NCBI GenBank assembly: GCA_020638875.1
Contig: JACKHS010000004.1
Coordinates: forward strand, 124,001 to 188,000
Source of the DNA: Planctomycetota bacterium
GTDB taxonomy: Bacteria; Planctomycetota; UBA1135; GCA-002686595
DNA length: 64,000 bases
Direction of reading: 5' to 3'
In this document: positions 16,592 through 24,145 of the stretch, in pieces
Numbering within the stretch: position 1 is the stretch's first letter
Layout: each line of letters starts with the position of its first letter
Made by a program: the position numbers and the translations under genes
Notes under the pieces: model-generated
What the model was told of the DNA's origin: nothing
What the model saw: only the letters and a program-made list of their open reading frames with translations
Database searches by the model: none

Positions 16592-16598
16592 CGCCTCG

Positions 16599-17711
16599 TC
16601 AGGAGCGCTTGGCGCCGCAGCCGCCGCAGAAGGCCGCGCCCGGCGAGAACGGCGTGCCGCACTGCGAGCAGAAGCCCGCGCCCGACTCGGCGGGCGCTTC
16701 CTTGGCCTTCAGCGCCTGGCCGCAGCTCGAGCAGAACGCGCCGGCGGAGACGTTGGCCATGCAGTGCGGGCAGACGATGCCGGCCGCCGCGGGCGCGAGC
16801 ACCTCGCCGCCCTGGTGGTCGCGCACGAGCATCTGCGCCATGCCGAAGCCGACGCCCAGGCCCGCGCCGCCGAGCAGCCCGCCCGCGTCGCCGCCGGCGC
16901 CGCCGCCCTTCGCCATGCCTTCGCCCGCGCCCATCATCGCCTTGCCGGCGGCGAACTTCTGGTACTCGCCGACGCCGCCGACGGTGCGCAGGTACGCCGC
17001 GTCGGTGTAGAGGCGCTTCAGGTTGGCGGCGTCCTCCTCGTCGATGCCGACGACGAAGTTGCCCAGGCGCACGATCTGCAGGCCGTAGCTCTCGACGTGG
17101 TCGCGGAGACCCTTCAGCACGTCGGTCTCGAGCTCCTCGGTGTAGGCGCCGCTCGTCACGTCGAGCAGCGGCCACTTGTTCTTCACGAGCAGCTCGCCGA
17201 TGCGGTCGCGGATGACCTTGAGCACCTGCTCCTTCATCCACGAGCGCACGTGGTGCGAGTCGGCGCGGCCCATGCCCACCAGGCCCACGATGAGCTTCTC
17301 GGGGTCGGAGACGCGGAACGAGAACTCGCCGTGCACCATCGTCTCGGCGGGCACGCCGCTCTTGGGGTCCTCGACGTGACCCACGCGACCGCCGAACTTG
17401 ATGCCGGTGATCTCGCGCGTGGAGACGAAGAAGACCTCGGTGATGAAGACGTTGCCGCCCGTGAAGCTGTCGACGAGGTTCGACAGGAAGGGCAGGTTCG
17501 ACGAGTCGAGGGTGTAGCGCCCCGCGCTCATCGTCTTGACCACCTTGCCGTCGCGGAAGAAGACCGCCTGCTCGTCGGCCTCGACCGTGAGCTGCGACTT
17601 CATGGGGATGGTCGGGTCCGGGTGCTTCCAGACGACCTGCGCCTTCGCGGCGTCCGGCCGCGCGACCATCATCTCGCCGACGCCGCGCTTGAACCAGTCG
17701 ATCATGCCCAT
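16599..17711 (-). CDS. SPFH-domain protein with C-terminal zinc ribbons (YdjI-like)
   Basis: 370 aa. Residues 20-235 form an SPFH/band-7-like domain of the soluble YdjI type (KSQLTVEADEQAVFFRDGK, STREITGIKFGG, GEFSFRVSDPEKLIVGLVG, GLQIVRLGNFVVGIDEED). A glycine-rich hinge follows (about 260-300), then two double-Cys zinc ribbons (CPHCMANVSAGAFCSSCG and CSQCGTPFSPGAAFCGGCG). There is no N-terminal membrane helix, so it is likely cytoplasmic and membrane-recruited. In Bacillus subtilis the related YdjI works with PspA, YdjG and YdjH at stressed membranes. The divergent gene is YdjG-like, which supports a similar module, but no pspA is in the window. Confidence 0.8.
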   Translation of the reverse strand: MGMIDWFKRGVGEMMVARPDAAKAQVVWKHPDPTIPMKSQLTVEADEQAVFFRDGKVVKTMSAGRYTLDSSNLPFLSNLVDSFTGGNVFITEVFFVSTREITGIKFGGRVGHVEDPKSGVPAETMVHGEFSFRVSDPEKLIVGLVGMGRADSHHVRSWMKEQVLKVIRDRIGELLVKNKWPLLDVTSGAYTEELETDVLKGLRDHVESYGLQIVRLGNFVVGIDEEDAANLKRLYTDAAYLRTVGGVGEYQKFAAGKAMMGAGEGMAKGGGAGGDAGGLLGGAGLGVGFGMAQMLVRDHQGGEVLAPAAAGIVCPHCMANVSAGAFCSSCGQALKAKEAPAESGAGFCSQCGTPFSPGAAFCGGCGAKRS

Positions 17712-17873
17712 GAGCTCGTCTCCTTGCCGATTGGGCCCGCGCGGGGCCGCGATGAATGGAACCTCGGGTGGGTCGTACCCGGTGCGCCGATGGAACGGCG
17801 CGCCGCGTACGCGCAGAATAGTGGCCTATTCAACGCCGCGCCAGGACCGCGGCCACGCCCCAGGATCGAACCT

Positions 17874-18992
17874 TTGGACCCCAGCGAGACGCCCGAGGAG
17901 GTCGCCGAGAGCGGCGCCGCCGAGTTCCCGTGCGAGGAGTGCGGGGCCACGCTGCGTTGGGACCCGGACGCCGACGCGCTCGCCTGCGAGTACTGCGGCC
18001 ACACGCAGGCCGTGGCGCTCGGTGACGAGGTGATCGTCGAGCGCGGCCTCGACGAGGCCAGCGCGCCGCGCGGCTATGGCGTCGAGCTGCGCGTCGCGCG
18101 CTGCGAGACCTGCGGTGCGCGCGTGACCTTCACCGGCAGCGCGACGTCGGACGTCTGCGTCTACTGCGGCTCGGCCAACGTGCTCGCGCAGGAGGCCAAC
18201 CGCAACGCGATCCGCCCCGAGTCGCTCGTCCCGCTCGACGTCGGCCGCGCGGGCGTCGAGGAGCGCTTCCATCGCTGGCGCAAGAAGCTCTGGTTCCGGC
18301 CGAACGCGCTGAAGACGCTGCGGCGCTTCGAGGCCGTCGGCCTGTACGTGCCGTTCTGGACCTTCGACGCGCGCGTGCACTCGGACTGGCGGGCGGACTC
18401 GGGCACGTACTACTACACGACCGAGACCTACACGACGATGGTCAACGGCAAGCCGACGGTGCAGACACGCACCGTCCGGCACACGCGCTGGCGGCCGGCG
18501 TGGGGCGACCGCGACGACCGCTACGACGACTGGCTCGTGCCGGCCTCGACGGGCCTCTCGCCCGGGCTGCTCGTCGAGCTCGGCGACTATCGCACCGACG
18601 CGCTCGTGCCCTACCGGCCGGAGTACCTCGCCGGTTGGCGCGCCGAGGAGTACAGCGTCGACCTCGAGGACGGTTGGATCGCCGCGCATCGCGGCATGGT
18701 CGAGCGCCAGCGCGCGCACTGCGCCGGCGACGTGCCCGGCGACACCTACCGCGACCTGCGCGTGCGCAACGAGTTCACCGGCGTGCGCTGGAAGCACGTG
18801 CTGCTCCCGCTGTGGAGCTTGCAGTACGAGCTCGGCGGCAAGGTCTACACCGTGCTCGTCCACGGCCAGTCCGGCCGCGTGGTCGGGCAGGCCCCGCTCT
18901 CGTGGTGGAAGATCCTGGGGCTGGTGCTGGGGATCCTGGTCGGCGTGGGCGTGGTGTTGCTGGTGCTCGCCGCGTTCGGCTTGATGGCCTGA
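17874..18992 (+). CDS. Zinc-ribbon membrane protein (YdjG-like)
   Basis: 372 aa from the TTG at 17874, preceded by AGGA at 8 nt spacing; an in-frame ATG at 17790 is possible. Two zinc ribbons are present: CEECG...CEYCG (about residues 18-44) and CETCG...CVYCG (about 80-103). A beta-rich middle (LYVPFWTFDARV, YYYTTETYTT, KHVLLPLWSLQYELGGKVYTV) is followed by a single C-terminal membrane helix (ILGLVLGILVGVGVVLLVLAAFG). This layout matches the YdjG/TFIIB-zinc-ribbon protein that partners SPFH proteins in the Bacillus ydjFGHI membrane-stress locus. Divergent from the SPFH gene with about 160 nt between, so shared control is plausible. Confidence 0.72.
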   Translation: MDPSETPEEVAESGAAEFPCEECGATLRWDPDADALACEYCGHTQAVALGDEVIVERGLDEASAPRGYGVELRVARCETCGARVTFTGSATSDVCVYCGSANVLAQEANRNAIRPESLVPLDVGRAGVEERFHRWRKKLWFRPNALKTLRRFEAVGLYVPFWTFDARVHSDWRADSGTYYYTTETYTTMVNGKPTVQTRTVRHTRWRPAWGDRDDRYDDWLVPASTGLSPGLLVELGDYRTDALVPYRPEYLAGWRAEEYSVDLEDGWIAAHRGMVERQRAHCAGDVPGDTYRDLRVRNEFTGVRWKHVLLPLWSLQYELGGKVYTVLVHGQSGRVVGQAPLSWWKILGLVLGILVGVGVVLLVLAAFGLMA

Positions 18993-19002
18993 CCCGCGCG
19001 CG

Positions 19003-20829
19003 TCAGGGCGCGGGGTCGGGCACGAGCTCGAGCACGCGCCGCCGCTCGCCGCTGTCGCGGTCGACGCACAGGAGGCCGCGCGCGTCGCTGACGAGCGTGC
19101 GGCGCTCGCCGCGCGCCAGCACCCACGAACCCATGGCTGTGTCGTCGCCGAGGAACTCCAGCGTGTCCGCGCGCGCATCGAGCACGACGAGCGCCGCGCG
19201 CTTCTGGTAGTCCGGGCCGGAGGCCTGGAACACCTCGTGGCCGTTCGACCGGAGCAGCGCGCTCGTCCCCGAGAGGTGCGTCAGCCTGGGCGCTTCGCTC
19301 GCGGTGCCGATGACGTGCAGCGCGCGCACCTCGCCGCTCACCGGGTCGAGGCGCACGGGCACACCCTCACGCAGGAGCAGCAGCGTCCCGTCGTCGTACA
19401 CGCCGCAGACCAGGTCGTCGGGCGCGATCTCCTCCGCGCGCTCGAGCGTCTGCGTCGCCGGGTCGTACCAGCAGGGCGGCGCGCTGCGCAGCTGCACGAG
19501 CCAGCACCCGTCGCGGACGTAGGCGCTCAGCACGCCGTCGGCCGCGCTGAGCCCCAGGCTCGCGGAGAGGTCGACGCAGATCCCCGTCACCGGATCCCAG
19601 TGCAGCATGCGGTAGCGATCGTCGTCGGAGTGATGGATCCGCAGGCAGTAGCCGCGGCCGGCGGAGACGGCGGTGTAGACCTCGTCGGCGCTCGGACGCG
19701 ACGCGGGGGGCCAGCCGAGCTCGTCGAGGAGCTCGGGCGCTTCGGGCTGGGCGTCGAGCTCCAGGGCGGTGTCGCCGGCGAACCAGCGCTTCGTGAAGTC
19801 GGTCCCGAGCACGGGGACGTCCCAGAGCTCCGCGTAGGGGAGCCGCGCTCCATCGACGAGACCGCCGCCGTGATTGAACCTGCGCGGAGTCTGCCACGTC
19901 GAGCGCGACGAGCTGCCCACGGTGCGCCGCTCACCGGTCTCGAGGTCGACGAGCACGGCGGCTTCCAGCGAGCCGAAGCGCGTACGCGGGTCGTTGGGGA
20001 GCTCGTTCGCGACGTTGACGAACGCGAAGCGCTCGCCGCGGCCGAGGTACGCGCCCACGGCGCGCGGCGTCGTGACCTGCAGGTCGAGGTACTTCTGCCC
20101 GGCCCAGGCCCACGAGGGCGCGAACGAGAGCGCCGCGACGCCGAGGCTCGCGGCGAGCGCGCTCGTACGCGCGCCGCGCCGGAGCTCGCCGCGCACGAAC
20201 GCGACCCACGCGCTCGCGACCGCGCCGAGCGCGAAGCACCCGAGCTGAACGTCGAGGCTCGCACGGCTCAAGCCGAAGGTGCCGGCATGGGAGACCATCC
20301 ACCAGGCCGGCCCGCCGACGAGCGCGAGGAAGAGCGCCGCGACCGGCACGGAGAGCGCGCTGCTCTTCACCCACGCCGAGGCCGCGAAGACCCAGACGAG
20401 CAGCAGCGTCGCGAGCGCGACGCTCCAGGGGTTCAGGTCGTCGAGCACGTGCGCGGGCAGGTAGCCGGTGCGCGCGAGCGCCACCGCGTAACCCAGCGCG
20501 AGCCCGTACGCGACCGTTCCGAGCACGAGCAGCGCGAAGAAGGCGAGCTTCGCCGCGAAGGCGCGCTCGAGCCCGTGCGGCAGGCGCGCGAGCCACGCGC
20601 TCGTGCCGCGTTGCCGCTCGCGGGCGAAGAGGTCCGAGCCGACCGACACGAGCACGGTGCCCGCGACGAGCACGGCGCACCACCGCACCGGCTCGGGCCC
20701 GCGCAGCGCGGTCATCGGGACGAGCGTCGAGAGCGCCGCCGCCGCGAAGGCGAGACAGACGGCGAGGAACACCAGCGCCCGACGGTGCTCCCGCCACTCG
20801 CGCCACAGGTGTGCGTGTCCTGCGTTCAT
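19003..20829 (-). CDS. ABC-2-type permease fused to a beta-propeller domain
   Basis: 608 aa from the ATG at 20829, overlapping the ATPase gene as ATGA. Residues 1-265 hold six to seven hydrophobic helices of an ABC-2-like permease (ALVFLAVCLAFAAAALSTLV, SVALATLLLVWVFAASAWV). The remaining 340 residues lie outside the membrane and show repeated propeller-blade patterns (VLVDLETGERRTV, LHWDPVTGICVDL, RLDPVSGEVRALH, LCVDRDSGERRRVL). The permease should pair with the adjacent ATPase. The propeller fusion is unusual and could sense or bind a ligand; the transported substrate is unknown. Confidence 0.75.
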   Translation of the reverse strand: MNAGHAHLWREWREHRRALVFLAVCLAFAAAALSTLVPMTALRGPEPVRWCAVLVAGTVLVSVGSDLFARERQRGTSAWLARLPHGLERAFAAKLAFFALLVLGTVAYGLALGYAVALARTGYLPAHVLDDLNPWSVALATLLLVWVFAASAWVKSSALSVPVAALFLALVGGPAWWMVSHAGTFGLSRASLDVQLGCFALGAVASAWVAFVRGELRRGARTSALAASLGVAALSFAPSWAWAGQKYLDLQVTTPRAVGAYLGRGERFAFVNVANELPNDPRTRFGSLEAAVLVDLETGERRTVGSSSRSTWQTPRRFNHGGGLVDGARLPYAELWDVPVLGTDFTKRWFAGDTALELDAQPEAPELLDELGWPPASRPSADEVYTAVSAGRGYCLRIHHSDDDRYRMLHWDPVTGICVDLSASLGLSAADGVLSAYVRDGCWLVQLRSAPPCWYDPATQTLERAEEIAPDDLVCGVYDDGTLLLLREGVPVRLDPVSGEVRALHVIGTASEAPRLTHLSGTSALLRSNGHEVFQASGPDYQKRAALVVLDARADTLEFLGDDTAMGSWVLARGERRTLVSDARGLLCVDRDSGERRRVLELVPDPAP

Positions 20830-21539
20830 CCGGCGAGCGCCTCCGTCGCGCGTCCGTCGTAGAGCGAGCGCAGGCGCGCGGGGAGCGGACCGCCGCCCTC
20901 GCCGTGCAGCTCGTGGAACTCGTGCAGCCGGCCACCGTCGAGCAGCAGCACCCGATCGGCGAGGCGCGCGGCCACGTCGAGGTCGTGCGTCGCGACGAGC
21001 GCGGCGCCGCCCTCGGTGGGGGCCTCGCGCACGAAGAACTCGAGCACCTCCTCGCGCACCGGCGGCGCGAGGCGCGCGAAGGCCTCGTCGAGCACGACGA
21101 GCGGCGGCGCGGGGGCGAGCGCGGCGACCAGCATCGCCTTGGCGGCCTCGCCCCGCGACAGGCGCTCGAAGCGCGTCGCCATCGGCACCGCGAGCGCCTC
21201 GGCGAAGCGCGTGGCGCGCTGCACGTCCCACGTCGCGTAGTGCGGCGCGAGGAAGCGGTAGAGCTCGCGCGGCGTCATCCAGCCGTCGACGTCGGGTTGG
21301 TCGGGCACGTAGCCGACGCGGTCGAGCGCGCGCCGCGGCGTCGCGCCGAGCACGCGCACCTCGCCGAGGTCCGGCCGCTCGAGCCCGAGCAGGCAGCGCA
21401 GGAGCGTCGACTTGCCCGCGCCGTTCGTGCCGAGCAGTACGACCGTCTCGTCGGCGTGGAGCTCGAGCGCGGCGTCCACGAGGACGCGCCGCTCGCCGTA
21501 GGTCTTGTAGAGCGCCGAGGCGCAGAGGAGCGTCGTCAT
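20826..21539 (-). CDS. ABC transporter ATP-binding protein
   Basis: 237 aa. Walker A is GTNGAGKST (about residues 37-45), the signature is weakly conserved (FERLSRGEAAK), Walker B is PLVVLDEAFA, and the switch His is in ALVATHDLD. The Q-loop region reads VGYVPDQPDVDGW. The short single-domain form, with GntR upstream and permease downstream and 4-nt overlaps on both sides, is the YtrA/YtrB-type arrangement for small exporters induced by cell-wall antibiotics. Drives the fused permease. Confidence 0.9.
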   Translation of the reverse strand: MTTLLCASALYKTYGERRVLVDAALELHADETVVLLGTNGAGKSTLLRCLLGLERPDLGEVRVLGATPRRALDRVGYVPDQPDVDGWMTPRELYRFLAPHYATWDVQRATRFAEALAVPMATRFERLSRGEAAKAMLVAALAPAPPLVVLDEAFARLAPPVREEVLEFFVREAPTEGGAALVATHDLDVAARLADRVLLLDGGRLHEFHELHGEGGGPLPARLRSLYDGRATEALAG

Positions 21540-21913
21540 GCCGAGAGCCTCCGGCCCTGTGCGAGGGCGGCGAGCAGATCGTCGAGGGCATGGCCGGCGC
21601 GCAGGGCCTCCGCGGCCGCGCGCAGGAAGGCGTCGAGGGTCTCGTCGCGGCGCAGCGCGCGCGCCACGTCGGGCCCTCCGGCCTGCACGAAGACCCCGCG
21701 CCCGTTCTCGCCGCGCACGACCCCGAGCTGCTCGAGGTCGCGGTAGGCGCGGGCGACCGTGTTGTGGTTCACCAGCGCCTCGGCCGCCATCTGGCGCACC
21801 GAGGGCAACTGGTCGCCGGGCGCGAGCTCCGCGCTCGCCACCGCGTCCAACACGCTGTCCACGAGCTGCCGCCAGGGCGGCGTGTCGCGGGCGGGGTCCA
21901 CTCGCCAGTCCAT
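21536..21913 (-). CDS. GntR-family regulator (YtrA type)
   Basis: 125 aa. The winged helix-turn-helix occupies residues 10-75 (PPWRQLVDSVLDAVASAELAPGDQLPSVRQMAAE, NHNTVARAYRDLEQLGVV, GRGVFV), followed by a short helical dimerisation tail as in the YtrA subfamily. First gene of a GntR-ABC-permease operon whose reading frames overlap by 4 nt. A perfect 8-bp inverted repeat sits directly upstream of its start, consistent with autorepression. Confidence 0.88.
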   Translation of the reverse strand: MDWRVDPARDTPPWRQLVDSVLDAVASAELAPGDQLPSVRQMAAEALVNHNTVARAYRDLEQLGVVRGENGRGVFVQAGGPDVARALRRDETLDAFLRAAAEALRAGHALDDLLAALAQGRRLSA

Positions 21914-21917
21914 GCGA

Positions 21918-21939
21918 CCGTACCATCGTCCTGGTACGG
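21918..21939. promoter_or_regulatory. Putative GntR operator palindrome
   Basis: CCGTACCA (21918-21925), 6-nt spacer, TGGTACGG (21932-21939): a perfect 8-bp inverted repeat 5-26 nt upstream of the GntR start codon, where a YtrA-type autorepressor would bind. Confidence 0.6.
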
Positions 21940-22211
21940 CTGGACGCTTGAGCGGAAGCGCGGCGCGCGCCCCGCGGAGCTGACCGCCGCCGCCCGGCCC
22001 GGTCGCCTCCGGTTGGACTTGCGTGAAGTCCGCCGCGCCCGTCGCGCCCGCCGCGGGCCGCGAGCGGCGGACCGCACGCCCCGCGCGCCCACTCGCCAGC
22101 GCCCGCGCCGCGAGGGGGGGCTGCGCGGATCGCTCCCCGCGGCTAGCCTCGACGACGGTTCACGCCTTTCGGCCGAAGCCCCCGTCGCTCCTCCCTCCCG
22201 GCACGCCCCCC

Positions 22212-23240
22212 ATGAGAACCACCGCCTGCGCGACCCTTGCGTGCCTCGCTTCTCTCGCTCCGCCGACGCTCGCCGACGCCGTCCACCTGGTGACGCCGGC
22301 CGTCGCCTTCTCGGTGCACGACGAGCCCGTCGACAACGTGGGCGACTCGTTCAACTCGTTCGTCGGCCTGATCGGCTTGCAGCCCACGCGTGCCGACCGC
22401 GCCTGCCAGGAGTACGACGTGACGGGCTTCGCCGGCCAGACGCCGACCATGGCGCAGTTCACGGGCACCGTCAGCGTCAACAACGCCGCGGACAACGGCG
22501 TGCGCACGTTCGACTTCCTCGTGTACGACGCGAACGGCGTGGCCGACCTGTCGGACTACCAGGTGGCCGCGGTGGTGGTCGGTACCGGTTCGTACCACCC
22601 GCCCATCGACGCGTCGTTCAACTACTCCATCGACGCGACGGCGGCCGTCGCGGCGTTGATGGCGAACGGCGCGACGCACATCGGTCTGCGCGTCGAGGGC
22701 ACCTCGAACCCGAACTTCCCGAACATCCTCGACGACGTGAACGCTGCGCTGAGCCTGAAGTTCGGCAGCATCACGACGGCGTCCACCTACTGCTTCGGCG
22801 ACGGCTCGGGCACGCCGTGCCCGTGCGCGAACGGCGGCAGCGCGAGCAGCGGCTGCGCCAACAGCGTCAACGCTGCGGGCGCCGCGCTCGCGGGCACGGG
22901 CAGCTTCAGCCTGTCCGCGGCCAACAGCGTGCTCAGCGGCTCGGGCCTCGTCCCGAACCAGCCGGGCCTCTACTTCCAGGGCGACAACCAGGTCAACGGC
23001 GGCGCGGGCACTCAGTTCGGCGACGGTCTGCGTTGCGCCGGCGGAAACGTGGTGCGCCTGCAAGTGCGCGTGGCCGACGCGAGCGGTAACTCCGCGACGA
23101 GCGTCGACATCGGCGCGGCCGGCGGCGTCAGCGCCGGACAGACCAAGCGCTATCAGCTCTGGTATCGCGACCTGTCGGGCTCGCCCTGCGGTTCGGCGTT
23201 CAACCTCACGAACGGCGTCGAGGCGACCTGGGCGCCTTGA
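22212..23240 (+). CDS. Exported planctomycete surface protein with shared C-terminal module
   Basis: 342 aa. Signal peptide residues 1-21 (ACATLACLASLAPPTLADA). Residues 22-190 are a beta-rich domain (LVTPAVAFSVHDEPVDNVGD, TGTVSVNNAADNGVRTFDF, FNYSIDATAAVAALMANGA) ending in LSLKFGSIT, without a named family I recognise. From about residue 195 comes a Cys-rich segment (YCFGDGSGTPCPC) and a module with PNQPGLYFQG, FGDGLRCAGG, YQLWYRDLSG and FNLTNGVEATWAP. The same module ends the next gene and the protein at 52.3 kb. Probably secreted or surface-displayed; function unknown. Confidence 0.7.
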   Translation: MRTTACATLACLASLAPPTLADAVHLVTPAVAFSVHDEPVDNVGDSFNSFVGLIGLQPTRADRACQEYDVTGFAGQTPTMAQFTGTVSVNNAADNGVRTFDFLVYDANGVADLSDYQVAAVVVGTGSYHPPIDASFNYSIDATAAVAALMANGATHIGLRVEGTSNPNFPNILDDVNAALSLKFGSITTASTYCFGDGSGTPCPCANGGSASSGCANSVNAAGAALAGTGSFSLSAANSVLSGSGLVPNQPGLYFQGDNQVNGGAGTQFGDGLRCAGGNVVRLQVRVADASGNSATSVDIGAAGGVSAGQTKRYQLWYRDLSGSPCGSAFNLTNGVEATWAP

Positions 23241-23282
23241 TGCGGCTCGCCTGACTCGGTGACCTCCACCCCCATACCCACC

Positions 23283-24059
23283 ATGCGACTTCACACCTTC
23301 TCGCGCCGCCTGCTCGGCGCGCTGGCCCCGCTCGCCCTCGCCGCCGCGGCGTCGGCGCAGATCACGATCGACGAGTGCGGGACGCTCATCAACCAGCCCT
23401 TCGGTGGCTGCAACCTGCTGTTCCAGGCCGACTCGGGCATCGTCCTGCAGGACAACACGGGCAGCGCCTTCGGCGGGCACGTGCTCGGCGACCAGATCCA
23501 CATCACGGGCACCTACAACAACCTCTGCGCGACGTTCTGCACGATCAACGGCTGCCTGGTGTCGAGCTTCGCCGTCACGTCGTGCACGCCGCCGCCGCCG
23601 GGCACGGCCTACTGCTTCGGCGACGGCAGCGGCACCGCGTGCCCGTGCGGCAACGCCGGCGGCGCGACCGAGGGCTGCGCGAACTCGAGCGGCGCGGGTG
23701 CGACGCTCGCCGGCACCGGCACGGCGAGCGTGGGCGCGGACGACCTCGGCTTCGACGCGGCGCAGCTCCTGCCGAACCAGCCCGCGCTGCTCTTCTCGGG
23801 CGACGCGCAGGTGGCCGGCGGCGCCGGCGCGATCTTCGGCGACGGCCTGCGCTGCGCGGGCCAGAACGTGCGACGCCTCGGCGTGCGCGTGCCGAACGCG
23901 GCCGGAACTTCGAGCTGGAGCGGCGGGCTCGGCGCGACCGGCGGCTGGAGCGCGGGCGACACGCGCAACTTCCAGGTCTGGTACCGCGACCCGATCGCGA
24001 GCCCTTGCGGCACGGCGTTCAACCTGAGCCACGGCGTCGCGGTGACCTTCGCCCCGTAG
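23283..24059 (+). CDS. Exported Cys-rich protein with shared C-terminal module
   Basis: 258 aa from the ATG at 23283 (a GTG at 23259 is possible). Signal peptide residues 1-26 (LLGALAPLALAAAASAQ). A short Cys-rich N-domain (CGTLINQPFGGCNLLFQ, CATFCTINGCLV, CTPPPPG; residues 32-105) leads into YCFGDGSGTACPCGN and the C-terminal module with PNQPALLFSG, FGDGLRCAGQ, FQVWYRDP and FNLSHGVAVTFAP. Only 42 nt after the previous gene, with which it shares the module, so a duplicated pair. A strong terminator follows. Function unknown. Confidence 0.7.
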   Translation: MRLHTFSRRLLGALAPLALAAAASAQITIDECGTLINQPFGGCNLLFQADSGIVLQDNTGSAFGGHVLGDQIHITGTYNNLCATFCTINGCLVSSFAVTSCTPPPPGTAYCFGDGSGTACPCGNAGGATEGCANSSGAGATLAGTGTASVGADDLGFDAAQLLPNQPALLFSGDAQVAGGAGAIFGDGLRCAGQNVRRLGVRVPNAAGTSSWSGGLGATGGWSAGDTRNFQVWYRDPIASPCGTAFNLSHGVAVTFAP

Positions 24060-24086
24060 GCGCGCGGCGCGCCCGCGCCAAACGGA

Positions 24087-24130
24087 GAGCCGGGCCGGCG
24101 TCGCGCGACGCCGGCCCGGCTCGTTTCGTC
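24087..24130. terminator. Strong bidirectional terminator
   Basis: Perfect 16-bp stem (24087-24102 with 24107-24122), GCGC loop, GTTTCGTC tail on the plus side and a GTTT run beyond the other arm. Sits between convergent genes ending at 24059 (+) and 24146 (-). Confidence 0.85.
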
Positions 24131-24145
24131 AGCGGGGCTCGCGGA

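Noticed and set aside
17790..17873. Upstream ATG for the YdjG-like gene
   Set aside because: No Shine-Dalgarno, and the added residues are Pro/Arg-rich and unlike the domain start; the TTG at 17874 has AGGA at good spacing. Not excluded.
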